This document shows, piece after piece, positions 1 to 12,188 of a stretch of 64,000 nucleotides of DNA; position 1 is the stretch's first letter; every line of letters begins with the position of its first letter. The position numbers were made by a program, and so were the translations under genes. Source of the stretch: Marisa cornuarietis (lineage: Eukaryota; Mollusca; Gastropoda; Architaenioglossa; Ampullariidae); the NCBI GenBank assembly GCA_004794655.1, contig SMMW01000585.1, forward strand, positions 8,803,501-8,867,500, written 5' to 3'. The notes beneath the pieces were generated by a model. The model worked only from the letters and a program-made list of their open reading frames with translations, searched no databases and was not told where the DNA came from.

Positions 1-508
1 GTTTGCAGATAAGCAAAGAAACGGTGCCCAGCAAACTGTTCAAATTTATATTATCTTTTTAGACTAACAAAACTCTCCTTGAATCTTGTGTTAGTTATCT
101 CTTTGCTTTGATTCATTATTAAAAGTCACAAAACTGTGTCATTTAACAGTTGTGATTTAACATTCTTAAAATAATAGACTATCCCCCATTTCATTACCAA
201 ACAGACAAAATGAAATTAAGCTTATGACTTTAAGGATAAGTGCATGTTTTTGTAACTTTAGAGAAGTAGTGCAAATGAAAGGACCACCTCTCTAAATTAA
301 TTACTGATAAGTTGGTATGTTATATTACCAGTTTTTTACTAGACCTTGCAGTCAGAAAAATTACTAAATTTTGGGTACTGCATGATTCTTTTGGTGTACT
401 GTGTGGGTACTCTGTAATTAGTTTCTTTTCTTTCTATTTCCTTTCTATAAAACAAACTATACAAAATTAACAGCCTTTCCATGAAATAAAATGTTCATAG
501 ACTAAGTC
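1..508. other. AT-rich flank, no gene seen
   Basis: I see no coding exon, RNA gene or repeat structure here. It is AT-rich DNA beyond the probable 3' end of the minus-strand gene at 710-1072. Confidence 0.4.
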
Positions 509-514
509 TTTATT
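509..514 (-). terminator. Polyadenylation signal of the gene ending at 710
   Basis: The plus strand reads TTTATT, giving AATAAA on the minus strand about 200 nt downstream of the TAA stop at 710-712. It is the closest canonical hexamer after that stop. No cleavage site was identified. Confidence 0.35.
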
Positions 515-709
515 CAACTGTTATTGCTATTATATAAGTCACGTACAGCTGGTGTGGCCAATATTTTGACCATATATATAAACAAACTAAAAAATTTCAA
601 TGATTATTCCACAGACTATGATCATGTATTTTTCACATAAAAAAAGTCTTGTGAAAACATATTTTAATTGCTAAAAAATACGATGCTGTCTCACTGATAG
701 CAAACAGTC

Positions 710-1072
710 TTACCATCTCTTTATAACCTGCAAACAAGCTTAGTCTTGGTCCTGTTTGCTTACCTCAAGTAATGGCATGTAGCCCTCGCTCACATCAAAC
801 CTTACAGGCCTCATACTGACAAACCTAACATGACTTGTCTCCACGTCTGACAGACTCTTGGTGATCCGGCAGTCACAGACCCCATGCACCTATCCACGGG
901 ATTAAAGGAGTAAATATGCTGTCAATCAGGATTACAAGGGTCTGGTACCCAATATTCTTGGCGACCGCTTAATGGCTTACTATCCTGACACCAAGACATT
1001 CCTACTTCTAGGTTGTGATATATGACCATATGTAAGGCTCCACCCGCAGCAATGACAGCAAACTTACAACCC
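710..1072 (-). CDS. 3' coding end of an unrecognised gene (three exons)
   Basis: Three exons join in one frame on the minus strand: 1006-1072 (1 nt plus 22 codons), 764-889 (42 codons) and 710-727 (five codons and a TAA stop). Splice sites fit: acceptor AG before 1072, donor GTAGGA after 1006, acceptor AG before 889, donor GTAAGC after 764, acceptor CAG before 727. The visible C-terminal 69 residues include GCKFAVIAAGGALHMVIYHN and end PLLEVIKRW. A hydrophobic small-residue stretch comes first and charged residues follow; there is no obvious membrane segment or catalytic motif. A polyadenylation signal follows at 509-514. The 5' part should lie at higher coordinates, but I could not find further exons before PTGR3 ends at 3579. 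I do not recognise the family. Two internal junctions with consistent phase and a plausible 3' end argue for a real gene. Confidence 0.5.
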
Positions 1073-2227
1073 CTGTAAAATATATATATGTACACATTAT
1101 GCTCGCACACCGTACCACTGTTTGAAAACCTCTGATGTAAACATTAAAACATATGACTTATTGTCAGTGAGTACCACTGCTTCTTTCTAGAACCCATTTT
1201 CTGCCAGTTTGGCCTTTACTGATGTATCACCAAAAATCACTTGCTGTTACATTCACCTAAAATGGTGTATCTCACTATATCTGGAGGCAACAAACTGACA
1301 ACAGTCAATAAAAGCTCAAAATTATAGTACTTCTGAAGGTCAGATTTTTGAATTTTTTAAATAATTTCTCACAAATTATAAGGTGTATTAATTTAAATTT
1401 GCATATATTTTTTTTTACTAAGCAATTATTATTACTAAGTAATAAGTTTATTATTAAGTAAAAAGCAACAGCCTCAATATGAAGTTCTCACCAAATCATA
1501 TTTTAGATAAGTAAATTTTATATTTTAAGAATCAATGTAATAGTTTCAATAGAGTTTTAATGCCAAGTCTGAAACTGACCAGACCAGAACTAAACTGTTT
1601 TTTTTTTTTTTTGGTTTATCATGGCATTATATTAGAATTTGTTTCTAAGTGAGAGTAGGCATAAAATCTCAGATCACTGCAGCAACTACATAACATCATA
1701 AAATGACAGGTCTATTATTAATAGGTTCATAATAACAATAGAACTGCAGAACATTCGGAAAGCTGTTTGCAGAAATGACTCCCTGAAGACCTCATCAGAT
1801 AAGATTTTTACTTCCCCTTGAATTAACACCTCTGACAAATAGCCTTCCAAACATTAAGCGTGTCAGCTCTTTTTATTCATGGCTCATGAGCCATTTTTAT
1901 TCAAGGTCATAGTTGTTTGCATACGGTGTTCGTAGTTCTAGTAATTTTAAGCCAACTCAAGTTATTAGAGACAAAGAGTGTCACAGAACCCCAAATTAAC
2001 TGTATAATCATCATCACTTTAACCTTGTTATCAGGCCTGACGCGAGGAGGGGACAGACGGGTCTGGTGTACCCGGGCCCATGGCTGTGAAAAGGGCCTGG
2101 CCTTGGTCAGTGGATTTTTTCCTTCTTCTTTTCCTTACCTTTTTCTTTTAAAGAAAGGTTGAGGTAACATTCCTCGCTCTGGGGATTTTTTTTCTATGGA
2201 GCGGGGTACTACAATTTGATCCTTTAA
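1073..2227. other. Non-coding stretch with a small GC-rich patch
   Basis: No convincing exon was found, although the upstream part of the minus-strand gene should lie here or beyond. A GC-rich patch at about 2035-2110 (CCCGGGCCC core) stands out from the AT-rich surroundings and may be a repeat fragment. I could not assign it to a family. Confidence 0.3.
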
Positions 2228-2465
2228 CCCTCTTGGTTCAAGATAAAAATGAACATTATAATGACTGGCTTATAACTGAAGACTGCGAAGACGACAGTGG
2301 TGAAGTTTGTTTTTTTATTATTGCTGCTCTGAGATAAACATTAGACCAAGAAACCTATACATTTTTGGAAAAGAGAAAAGTTGAACTTTGCAATAAAAAG
2401 TAATGAAAATCGCCTTGCCCATGCTACCCAGCAAAGTCACGATCGTGGCCTTTCAAACAAGAGAG
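2228..2465. mobile_element. TTAA-flanked MITE, copy 1 (piggyBac-like ends)
   Basis: A 238-bp unit is flanked on both sides by TTAA (2224-2227 and 2466-2469). Its left end reads CCCTCTTGGTT and its right end is close to the reverse complement, AACAAGAGAG. It is nearly identical over its full length to 56467-56707, which has the same TTAA flanks and cleaner inverted ends (CTCTCTTGGTT and AACCAAGAGAG). TTAA target sites are the hallmark of piggyBac-superfamily elements. There is no coding capacity, so this would be a non-autonomous derivative. The superfamily assignment rests only on target site and ends. Confidence 0.7.
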
Positions 2466-2469
2466 TTAA

Positions 2470-3340
2470 CATCAGTTTTCCTCATTTACTAACCACTCAG
2501 GTGTAAACAACTCAATGTTCAAGTAGTGATGTAGTTCCTAGTGCACTTGTCCTAGTGTGTCAGTCTATGTTACGCTACTGAATGAAATGTATATATTGAC
2601 AATCGAATTGTAACCATATTATTATTATTATTATGTACTGGGAAAATAATTTACAATTACAAGGGCCCAGAGAGTCAATTGTCTGCCCTGCGGCCCGTGC
2701 TGGCTCTCGGCAGCCCTGCTTTTTATTGACCCCAGTGTTACCCATTCAGAATTTCACGTAAAAACGGTTAACCTCAAACAGTACTTGGGCTTAATGCTGG
2801 ATCAGGTTAATCCCAAGTGATGCTTGGGTTAACTGTTCTAAGCCTGAGAAATGCTAGGAATAACACTAAGAAGATAACCATTGACTGGCAGAAATCAACG
2901 AGCTCTCCCATAGTTTGTTTTTAGGTCATGGATGTGTTTCAATTTAGATATCAGTGATGGATCTTCATGTTTTTATTCAACCTAATCTGCATAGTTCTAC
3001 TTATTATCCTGCACTTTAACAAGTGTGTGAACTGACTGGATATATTTTCCACTATCGCTTACTTCGTTTGCTTCAGTTAAGTTTTTTTTTACAGCAGCAA
3101 TCAAAGTGAACGGATCAACTTCTGCTGTTGACTTTAATATGACTGATTAACATTCTTCTCATCTTAATAACTTGTTTCTGCGGTTTTCAAAATGTGTCTC
3201 TACTGTTTAATCAGTGGTGATCCCCCTTTACTAATGGTCTTTGCATTATTATTCATTTTATATCAATGACTGTGATTGTCATACATCACTAAAGTAACGA
3301 GCGTGCCTGTTGGCTGGGACATTGTACAGTATGAGTGACC
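2470..3340. other. Non-coding interval between MITE and PTGR3 3' end
   Basis: There is a short (ATT)n run near 2620 followed by a GC-rich patch at about 2663-2725, which looks like a degraded repeat tail. Otherwise nothing supportable was seen. Confidence 0.3.
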
Positions 3341-3346
3341 TTTATT
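3341..3346 (-). terminator. Candidate PTGR3 polyadenylation signal
   Basis: TTTATT on the plus strand gives AATAAA on the minus strand, about 235 nt past the PTGR3 stop codon at 3579-3581. Confidence 0.35.
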
Positions 3347-3578
3347 ATTAGTAATAAATCCAGATACCATGGGAACATGAACATGGCCCTAGCACGTAGA
3401 CTGTGAAACAATCATATTGAAGCAGTGGCATGTCAACTTTCATCTACTTGCACAGAAATAAAAATTCATGTCAAATTCTGATGAAAAGAAGAGCAAAATT
3501 CTGAACTGATCAAGGATGCTTTGCTTTCTGTTTGCTAGGAACGGAACTCTTTGGATAGCTGCTGCTTGCTGTCAACTT

Positions 3579-6500
3579 CTAGTCTGGAAGCTCCACAATA
3601 ACTTTACCAATATTTTGTCCAGAATACATATGCTAGAAAAAGAAAACAAAGGAAGCAAATATTAAATATAACACAGTCTCTCTTGAATTCATGCACAAAC
3701 CCTACCTATCTTTCTCTCTCTCACATGCCTATGTGTATAACAGTTTCTTTGAATCTTCAAAGAAAAATCCATCACTCTAAACTAGATATAAAACCAATGA
3801 TCTATACTTCATTTTGGGTACCTATATCATATCCAAGACTTATTGAAAACTCACTTCAACAGCATCATAGACCCTCTCCAAGCCAACGAAAGCTCCTCCA
3901 GGTGTTGTTTCTCCTATGTCTATAGTGCTAATTAATTTTCCTTGGTTAAAAAGACTGATGAGTCGCACTATGTACTCCTTGAAGTCCTTGCTATAATGCA
4001 TGAGAAAAAAGCCTCTTAAGCTTGCTGACAGCTGCAGCATCTGACCACAAGAAACAATGCAATTGTTAGCTCGCAAGCAAAGCAATATTTATGATATAAA
4101 ATTTTAAAAGATATCTCATGTCGATAAGAGCTTGCACAGTATATGGGCTTGAAGCAACTTAACAAAGTTTGATTATGTTAAAGAAAGAAACATTTAGTTA
4201 AAAATATACTGTCTTTAAATAATACTAAATCATTTAATTGCACATCAGAAACACTGGAAGAGACACAGTAATTGCCATTATCTCAATAATTTAGGCAACA
4301 AGAAATTAATCAGAACATTTTAAAAAGTAATGTGATAGTACTAGTAAATCCTATGAAGGAATTTTGATGAGAACATTTTAGCTCACTGAAAATTTAATTA
4401 TTATCTGTTAAAGAGTTTAAACAGAACTCTTAAAGTGGGTAGAATATCTTTAAAGCTTTATTTTAGGTCATCTAACTTATCTGAATGGTACCCATCACAA
4501 GCAATAAATTTATGCTGTATATTGCACTTAAGGCGACCTATTGCCTAAGTGTATTAACTGAAACAGAATGCAGAAACAGTCTAGATTTAATATGAAGCAA
4601 TTATTTCTTCTTCAATCTTGTGAGCCCCTTTTCTCATTACTGAGTATTAATAACTAATTCTAAAAGAGCTTGGAGACAAATAGTTGGGCAGTCAGATATA
4701 ATGTCCTCTTACCACAAATAAGAACTTAATGTTACACATCTTTTAATAATTGGCTGTCTGCTTTTTTTTGTTTGTTTTCATTTTTTTTTGTTTTTATTGT
4801 GTCTTCTTCACTGCTCCAAGCTAAAATTAAGGAGAAAACTAGAAAGAGACGAGTATGTGTTCTTTTGAAATCACAACACACCTCCTTTACAAAATGGCCT
4901 ACCTTCAAAGGCAGCATGCTTGATGATTTGAATCCACCAGTGAAATTTGTAGTGTAACCTGAGATGCCTCCTATTACAATCAGACGACCCCCTACAGCAA
5001 GGCTGTTCAAAATGTAAATTCCAAATTAAATTTTTGCAGCAATAAAGGTTGTGTGCAATAATGAGTTTAATAAATGGCAAACTACCATTATTTTAAATGA
5101 CATCAAGCCACTAATTAGATAAAAATATTTCAAGGGAAAAAAGGAAACATTTAAACTAAGACAACAGGATGGATTTACTTTCTCTTTTCATTGCTTTCTT
5201 TCTTTCTTTAAGATCACTATCTGGATGCTGATATATCTTTTAGCAAAGGTTCTTTTGCTAGAAGACATAGTGTTACTGCCCTACAGATTTTTCATCAGAG
5301 GCAATGGGAGGTTGTATCTGGTTGTCCATTATTGTGGGCATTACTGTAATTTTAGAAACATTTCGTTGATAATTTATTATTACTAAAAAGTGAAGAATTT
5401 TAGTTTTCCCTCTGTGTTCTTTTCAAAGAGGTGGTGTCTAGTACTATGTTGCTATGACAGAGTTTCACATTGCTTCCAGTTTGCTGACTCCTTATAGTCC
5501 AAAGTTTCTTGCTCATCCACAAATTCAATTTTTTTTAAATAAAACGTTTGACAGAGCAGTCATGAGATAAAAATGCATTTGATATGTTAGTTAATCTGAA
5601 CACTGTTACAACGTAGATGTATATCTCTGGACATTCCAAGACCATTTCATGAAATTGTAGGTTGTCAGGTTCTGACAAGCCATTTCACAACCAAAATGCC
5701 AAACTCCACTGACATTCTTAATATTAAGGGGGTAAACAAATACTCTCTAATGTGTAGAACAGCTGAGGGAATTCCCTGGGGAGGTAGTAAGGGCGGAGGG
5801 AAATGGACAGCAGTTCAAGATCAGTGGTACACAGTTGTTCCCTGACCACAACGGTGTTGCAGTACCGCTCATTTACGTAAAAACAGCAAAAAACAGAAAA
5901 GAAGAAAAAATAAAACATCAGGAAAGCAAAAGAATAAATAAATAAAGACAAAAGTGGTGCTTGTACCTCCATTAACACGAGAACTCTACTTTTGTTCCTC
6001 TTTATGCTAACTGTGAAAAAGGGAAGCAATTTAGACCTTCGTCCTAGAAGTTAATGCAGAAAATCTGCTTGTAGTCCAGAGATCTACATCCAAGTTTAAG
6101 AATGTATCTAAAATAATTTCTCTTTATTTTATAATTTATACTTACTTATTTAAACAAGTTTCAAATACAGCACCACCAACGGATTCATACACAACGTCAA
6201 CTCCATGCTTAAAATAAAAAGAATAACTCATTTTCTTGTAGCTGTGATTGAAGAAAAGGAGTTGACCAATAAACAAATGGGAAGGAGAGATCAATTATTA
6301 AAGCTCAATAACAGAAGAAAAACAAGATTGGTAAAGAACAAATTAAGGACATATCAAAATTTGATTACGAGAGTCTCTCAGCTGCTTAAAAAGTTTGTGC
6401 TCAGTACAATCAATCTTTGCCCATGTTTTCATGATTGCATACTTAGTCTTATGCATGACCAAATGAGTGCTTCAACATTTAATGTCATGTAATCTTTAAA

Positions 6501-9500
6501 AATACTATAGACAGCCAAAAGACAACAATTTAAAAACAAAATTTCACTTTAAATTGAAATGGTACGCATTACAACTCACAGGATATTCTGCTTTGAGCAC
6601 TGACTCCAAGTTCTCTTTCTTGTAATTGATAGGCCGGTCACAACCAATCGTCTGAAACATAAAAATATATGTAATTATAAAAATCAATTGCAATGTAACA
6701 AGCACTAAAAAGTTATGCCTTTAGTGGTGTTAAGACATACAATTATAAACTAAACTGCTGAGGTTAAGGGTAAAACTAAACAAATTTCAACTTAGGTTTT
6801 AAAAGACTGTTTATTTATCAGAACAACCTTCAAGAATTTGACTTTATCATCAGAGGAACATGTGCCAATGACTTCACAGCCAGTCTGTTTGCACCACTGC
6901 ACCTAATTCCGAAAGAAAGATGGGAAAGTGAATGAAATAAAAAAAAAAAAAAAGGAGAGACAAAGACGATGAATAAAATGAGACAAGTATAGCAAGAATA
7001 AGAGGTAAAATAATTAAGACATGAGATAACACAAAGTTAACTATTTGATTACATGTTTAACATTAGAAAAGTGTAAAAATAAATTGGGGGGGGGAGTGAT
7101 AAGGATAAAACAGTGTGCCTTATCTAATTATCAACATTTTTAAATTTCTGTTTTAAAGCATGATGGTTGTAAAAAAAAAACCAAAAGTAAGTAAAATAAT
7201 GCCTATAAATAAAGGTGATGCTGTCATTCTAAATAAATCATTAATTTAAATAACACATGGCTTGTAACAGCATCGAAATTATAGTTCATTATATGCACAT
7301 ACATAATTAAACAGCAAAATAACTACTCTGTTACCCTCAATTAAGGTTAGTGTCAGCAATGGCCATTAATCAAGTGCACTTTGTGGAAAAATACTCCAGG
7401 CAAAAGCAACCATTGTCTGTATCTATTATTTGATTCTTTAGTTTATTAACAGAAAATAAAAGGTTTTAAACTCACAGCAAACTGTCCTGTGCCACCTGCT
7501 GCAGCTGAAAATATTATATAACAGTAGAACCATTTTAATAATAACATATTTTTTCCTGAGATGCTTTTTACACCTCATGAAGATATCTGCTTCTCTCTTG
7601 TAGGATACTCTAATAGCCCCAAACTTATGAGACCAAATTTCAACATTTTCCTTAAATCACTAATATCATTAATTTTTAATGTTTGCACAGGATTTCAACT
7701 GCAGCACAATAGAAACTTCAATCAACATATAGTTACTTTACATTCAGCAATAACTTACAAATCTGTATGCAAATAGCGATATTATCTCATGGTAAAACGT
7801 AAATGTGAGGCTAAAACACTGAAAAATAAAAGAGAATCAGAAACTGAAGACAGAAATAAAATCTATACTCAAGCTGCAATCAGAAATGTAAAGAGTCTCG
7901 ATAACTTTCAAAATATTATTTTAATAAATGATTTAAAAAAACAGGACATGTGAAGACAGAAAGTTAATGTGAGACTAAGCAACAGAAAATATAAAAATCC
8001 TTTATACTCTCTATACAAATTATAAAACACTGAAAAAGGTGCTTTTTGACTCTAACCTGTTATTACCACTTTGTCTCCTTTTCTTATTTCTCCAACCTGC
8101 CAATTTGAAACAACACACATGCACATGTGCAATCATAGCATTAATGTATGTCTATTTAAAACAAGAGATTATAAAACTGTTCTATACATATACACACACA
8201 CACATACATACATGCATATAATGTGCTTAAAGATTTTTTGCATTTTGTAATGCAAAAAAAAAGTTATATTTTAGTAAATAAAAATAAGTTTTATAAACAG
8301 CTTGAGATACCTGAACTGACAATTTTAGTTTAAAAGGAAGACTTTATTGCATGATAGTTCAGTTTGTAATTGAAATGTTTTGGTTGAAGGATACTGGCTA
8401 ACCACCATCGTCAACATTTATCCTTCTCTCTCTGTCATTTGATGCAATCATGGTCAGAATTTTGCAGAAATATTCTGCATAAAGTGCGCTGGTGTTTATT
8501 ATAACCTCTAGAAGAAATAAATACAACAGTCTAAATGGGATTCAGCAAAAAATTCCTTCACAATGCGCTCACCTTGTCAAGACTGATGGCTGCCGTTAAA
8601 CCACTAAGCATGAAAGGTAGATACCTGGGATCCACTTCAGGCAGTGGAACAACTTGCTTAGCAGCAACTGTCTGAAACACAATGAAAGGCGATTTTTAGA
8701 AAATGGAATGATGTCCCTTCGCCTAACTGGCTGGAGGGGACTAGCTCTCTGGCATTTTGTCTTGTCCATGGATGTATGTTGAGTTTTGGTTTCTCTGACT
8801 CATCTGTGATGTTTTTTGTGCCATTCGCCTCTGATATGATTGTTTTTTTAGAGATTGTGCTGCATCTTTTCTTACAATAGACATCTTCTTTCACTAACGG
8901 CTTCTGTTTCCTGTTCTTTGTTCTGCCATCTTGTTTTGATTTTTGACTGTACAGGATTCTACGCCTCCCTCACCAACACTTTTAACTGTTCTGGCATTGT
9001 GGACCATTGTGGATCATTGTGGACCATGCCGTTTTCCATTTTTGATTTACGCACCACGTACGTTGCTACATGTTCTGTAGATTAGATTCTGGAACTGTGC
9101 CCTTCAGCAATGTCGTCCAGTGAGAGATGCATTTGTGTCATCCTGCATCCATGCGTATAACTAGACTGCTGTCACCTTCACTTCTTCATTACCAGGACTG
9201 TGCTCTGTTCTCAACTGTGCTGCCCTAAAACTTCAAATTTGGCATTCTGGTGAACCTTTCTTTTTAAGGGCCTACACTTGAAATTCAAGACCTTGTTTAT
9301 ACTGATCCTTGCTTTGCGAAGATGATTTAATGAATTTGAAGCCAACTTATTACCTACATGCTGAAAGCCATCAATTAAACATGGCTCTAGTAATTCTTAA
9401 ATAAAGCATTTGAAAAAGCTACATAATAACTGATATCCACATTATAGTCTTTCAGTTTTATGAAAAATAGGTTATGTTTTCATATATTTGTGTGTGTATA

Positions 9501-11990
9501 TATATATACACACACTGTTCCACAAATTAGAAGACAAAAAAACTTAAAAAAAAAATAAGAACCTCACAAGAGCAAACAACTTACTTTGTATTCAGCAAAG
9601 GCTCCATTGCTAAGGTAAACAACTGGCTGACCAACCTTCAAATTAGCTTTCTCTCCAACAGCAGTCACATAGCCCAAGCCCTGATGTGATATAACAAATC
9701 CATGAAAAAGATGACTTTGCAGACATCTGTTTATTAACATCCTTAAATGTAAATGTTCACGTACAACATTAAGTATAAAGAATAATTCATACTATATTAG
9801 ATTTAATTCCTTTTAAGATCATCTATAATAAACTGTCTATGGCAAGCAATTTTAAATAAAATTAATTAGTCTGTCTTCCTTGTTGTTGTTTGACATATTG
9901 TATCATGCCCAAGGTCCAGATGCTGCTATAAATTGGGCAGTTTTTAATCAGGTCAGTCAGCTGATCTGAAGAAGTCTTACTTTGTGGCATCTTTAAACTT
10001 AGTATTCTAGAGTTCTGGGACCAGTTGCACAACACGTTTCTAAACCCTAAAACTGTTCTAAAGAGGCAAAATCTCTTCTAAGCCATTTTGATCCTTTGCA
10101 GAAAAACATACAAAAAATTGTACTGACAGGACGGAAAGTCAGACTTAAACAACTTTATCATACATAAAGCAGTTTTAGTTTTAAAAATTCTAAAATTGTG
10201 GTGTGCACTTTAAACTAATTATCTAAATAGAGTTAAGTTCTAAAAGTGTTTAAAATTAGAAATGTGTTGTGCAACTGGCCCCACTTCTGTAGCTAAAAAA
10301 AAGGGTAAAAACTTAAAATATGTTGATTTTATGAACAGACTACCTCTCCACCTCTCTCTTGTTCAACGCAGCAACTTCACCCACCTACATCCAAAAGCAC
10401 TTGCAGATAAAGACATTATATTCTTACAAAAAAATGTTAATGTGTCCCAGGTTTAAAAAGTCTACACCTCAAATCCTGCATCAAAAGGAGGACGTTGGGA
10501 TGGATCATAACGTCCAGCTGTGTAGTTGATATCCGAGGCATTGATGCCTACATACCTGCCAATTAAAATAAAAGACATCAGTGACTTCAACCTTCTCCTA
10601 TACACGTAGCTAACAAAATGTTTTGATCTCATCATTGTCATATACAGTACTAGGATGGCTTGTTTTGAAAAATAACTGCCTAGAAATTCGGTAATTTAAA
10701 GATATATTTATATTATTTGAATAAAAAGAAGATAATTCAACATTCTGGTTCTTCTTGATTAAATCCTCAGACTTAATCTACAGTACAACTACACAGATAA
10801 AAAGTAAACCCAAAAGAAAAAGGTATACATGTATTTCTGTTTTGACTTTGTAATGGTTGCATGATTTGTGGAACATGGTAATATCAGCTTAATTATCCCA
10901 CTTAAACCACAAAGTCAAAATATAGCTGCAATGATAAAGAGATGAAGCACATCTTGGTTGTTGTGCACACAACTGAATCCATTCTAGTTCATAATTCTTT
11001 ATTGTAGAATTTTAAGATCTCTGCTAATATACATAACTATTATTTTTAAAAAAAGATGACATAGCTACTGAATGCTTTCATTACATTAATATGTGTCAGT
11101 TTCAATTTAAGTTTTATTCATAAAAGAACTGTTTAAATATTTAACTAAAAATCCTTCTGATAAAAAAGATAAAGAGTCATAATCATGCACCCCACACTCG
11201 GTGTGCAGATATCTGGGATAATGTAGTCGAAGAGCACTATCCACAAGAAAATTTATCTTGGGGAAGCTTCATTGGCTTTGATGATTACACGAAAAAGGTT
11301 TCTTCTGCATGTTTAATCTATAAATATTGTCACATTTTTCATTTTTTTAATCAACCCTAGATTATCTTGTGCAATAAACTGCTAATTAGGAGACGAATCC
11401 CTGCCTCCTATGTATTTTAAAGAAAGGCATGCAGATTTTAATCCTGTCATGATGACCTGTTTCAGAGTAAACATGATAATTGTACTTTGTGTATCAAGTG
11501 TATGTGTCATGAGATAAGTTTTTTTAACATTTCTATTAACACATTTTTTCACCTTGATGAAATCCTAAAGGAACTTAAAAGTTAATGTTTGAAAAGAAAC
11601 CAGATTGGTACAAGTATTTGTCATGTCTGTTTGACATGTTTTTTCCTATTTTATATATATATATATACACACATAAAGGTATTTATGTGTGTGGAAAACT
11701 TTTTACATCTATGTACCATTTTATGCATGTATGATTTGGATATTTGATGTGACATGAAACGACATGCACTGCTACTGATATGTACAAATGAGTAAATAAG
11801 ATGAAATGTACTGTAGTGTGAAATAAATGTTTTAAAAATGAATAGTTATATATGTTAAATAATGAAACTATAAAGCTAACCTGTTTTTGATCAGCACCTC
11901 CCCACATCCTGGAGTAGGAATAGCAGCTTCCACAAGTTTTGCCACTTCTGCAAATTTAGTTCCCAAATGCGTTACAATAATCTTTCTCAT
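3579..11990 (-). CDS. PTGR3: Prostaglandin reductase 3 / ZADH2-type zinc-binding-dehydrogenase-like oxidoreductase
   Basis: Twelve coding exons on the minus strand give a 336-residue protein: 11881-11990, 10468-10555, 9585-9680, 8573-8671, 8057-8096, 7476-7504, 6828-6902, 6580-6651, 6146-6207, 4903-5002, 3855-4040, 3579-3632. Every junction has AG/GT borders and the phases close exactly. The protein matches the ZADH2/PTGR3 branch of medium-chain dehydrogenases/reductases almost segment by segment: [17 protein letters not shown] near the N-terminus, the Rossmann nucleotide-binding turn [10 protein letters not shown], then [33 protein letters not shown], and the end [10 protein letters not shown]. 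The human enzyme reduces 15-keto-prostaglandins with NADPH; the same general reaction is inferred here, while the native substrate in an invertebrate is unknown. Its length is close to the vertebrate protein minus its N-terminal extension. The ATG at 11990 directly precedes the conserved N-terminal strand, and a splice acceptor at about 12018 suggests an untranslated leader exon. Part of coding exon 1 is also present as an inverted copy at 12122-12188. Confidence 0.93.
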
Positions 11991-12188
11991 TGTCCTTGAT
12001 AGTCGTGAGCTCAGGCCCTGCTAAATGATGAAAGAAAGGAATAAATCTCAATGAGCAAAGAGAAATACAGCAACACATACATGTACACAACAGAGTTTGA
12101 TGTATTGCTTTGTATTGATGTATTTGCAGAAGTGGCAAAACTTGTGGAAGCTGCTATTCCTACTCCAGGATGTGGGGAGGTGCTGATC
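11889..12188. repeat. Perfect 67-bp inverted repeat copying PTGR3 coding exon 1
   Basis: Positions 11889-11955, inside PTGR3 coding exon 1, are repeated exactly but in reverse orientation at 12122-12188. A 166-bp spacer separates the arms and contains the PTGR3 start codon (11990). Identity is 67/67 and stops abruptly at both ends of each arm. The outer arm lies upstream of the probable leader-exon acceptor at about 12018, so it would be intronic or in the promoter. It could be a recent inverted duplication or a fold-back assembly artefact. Confidence 0.9.

Noticed and set aside
12122..12188. A second PTGR3 exon or gene on the plus strand
   Set aside because: It is an exact inverted copy of coding exon 1 with no splice sites, and the reading runs into unrelated sequence.
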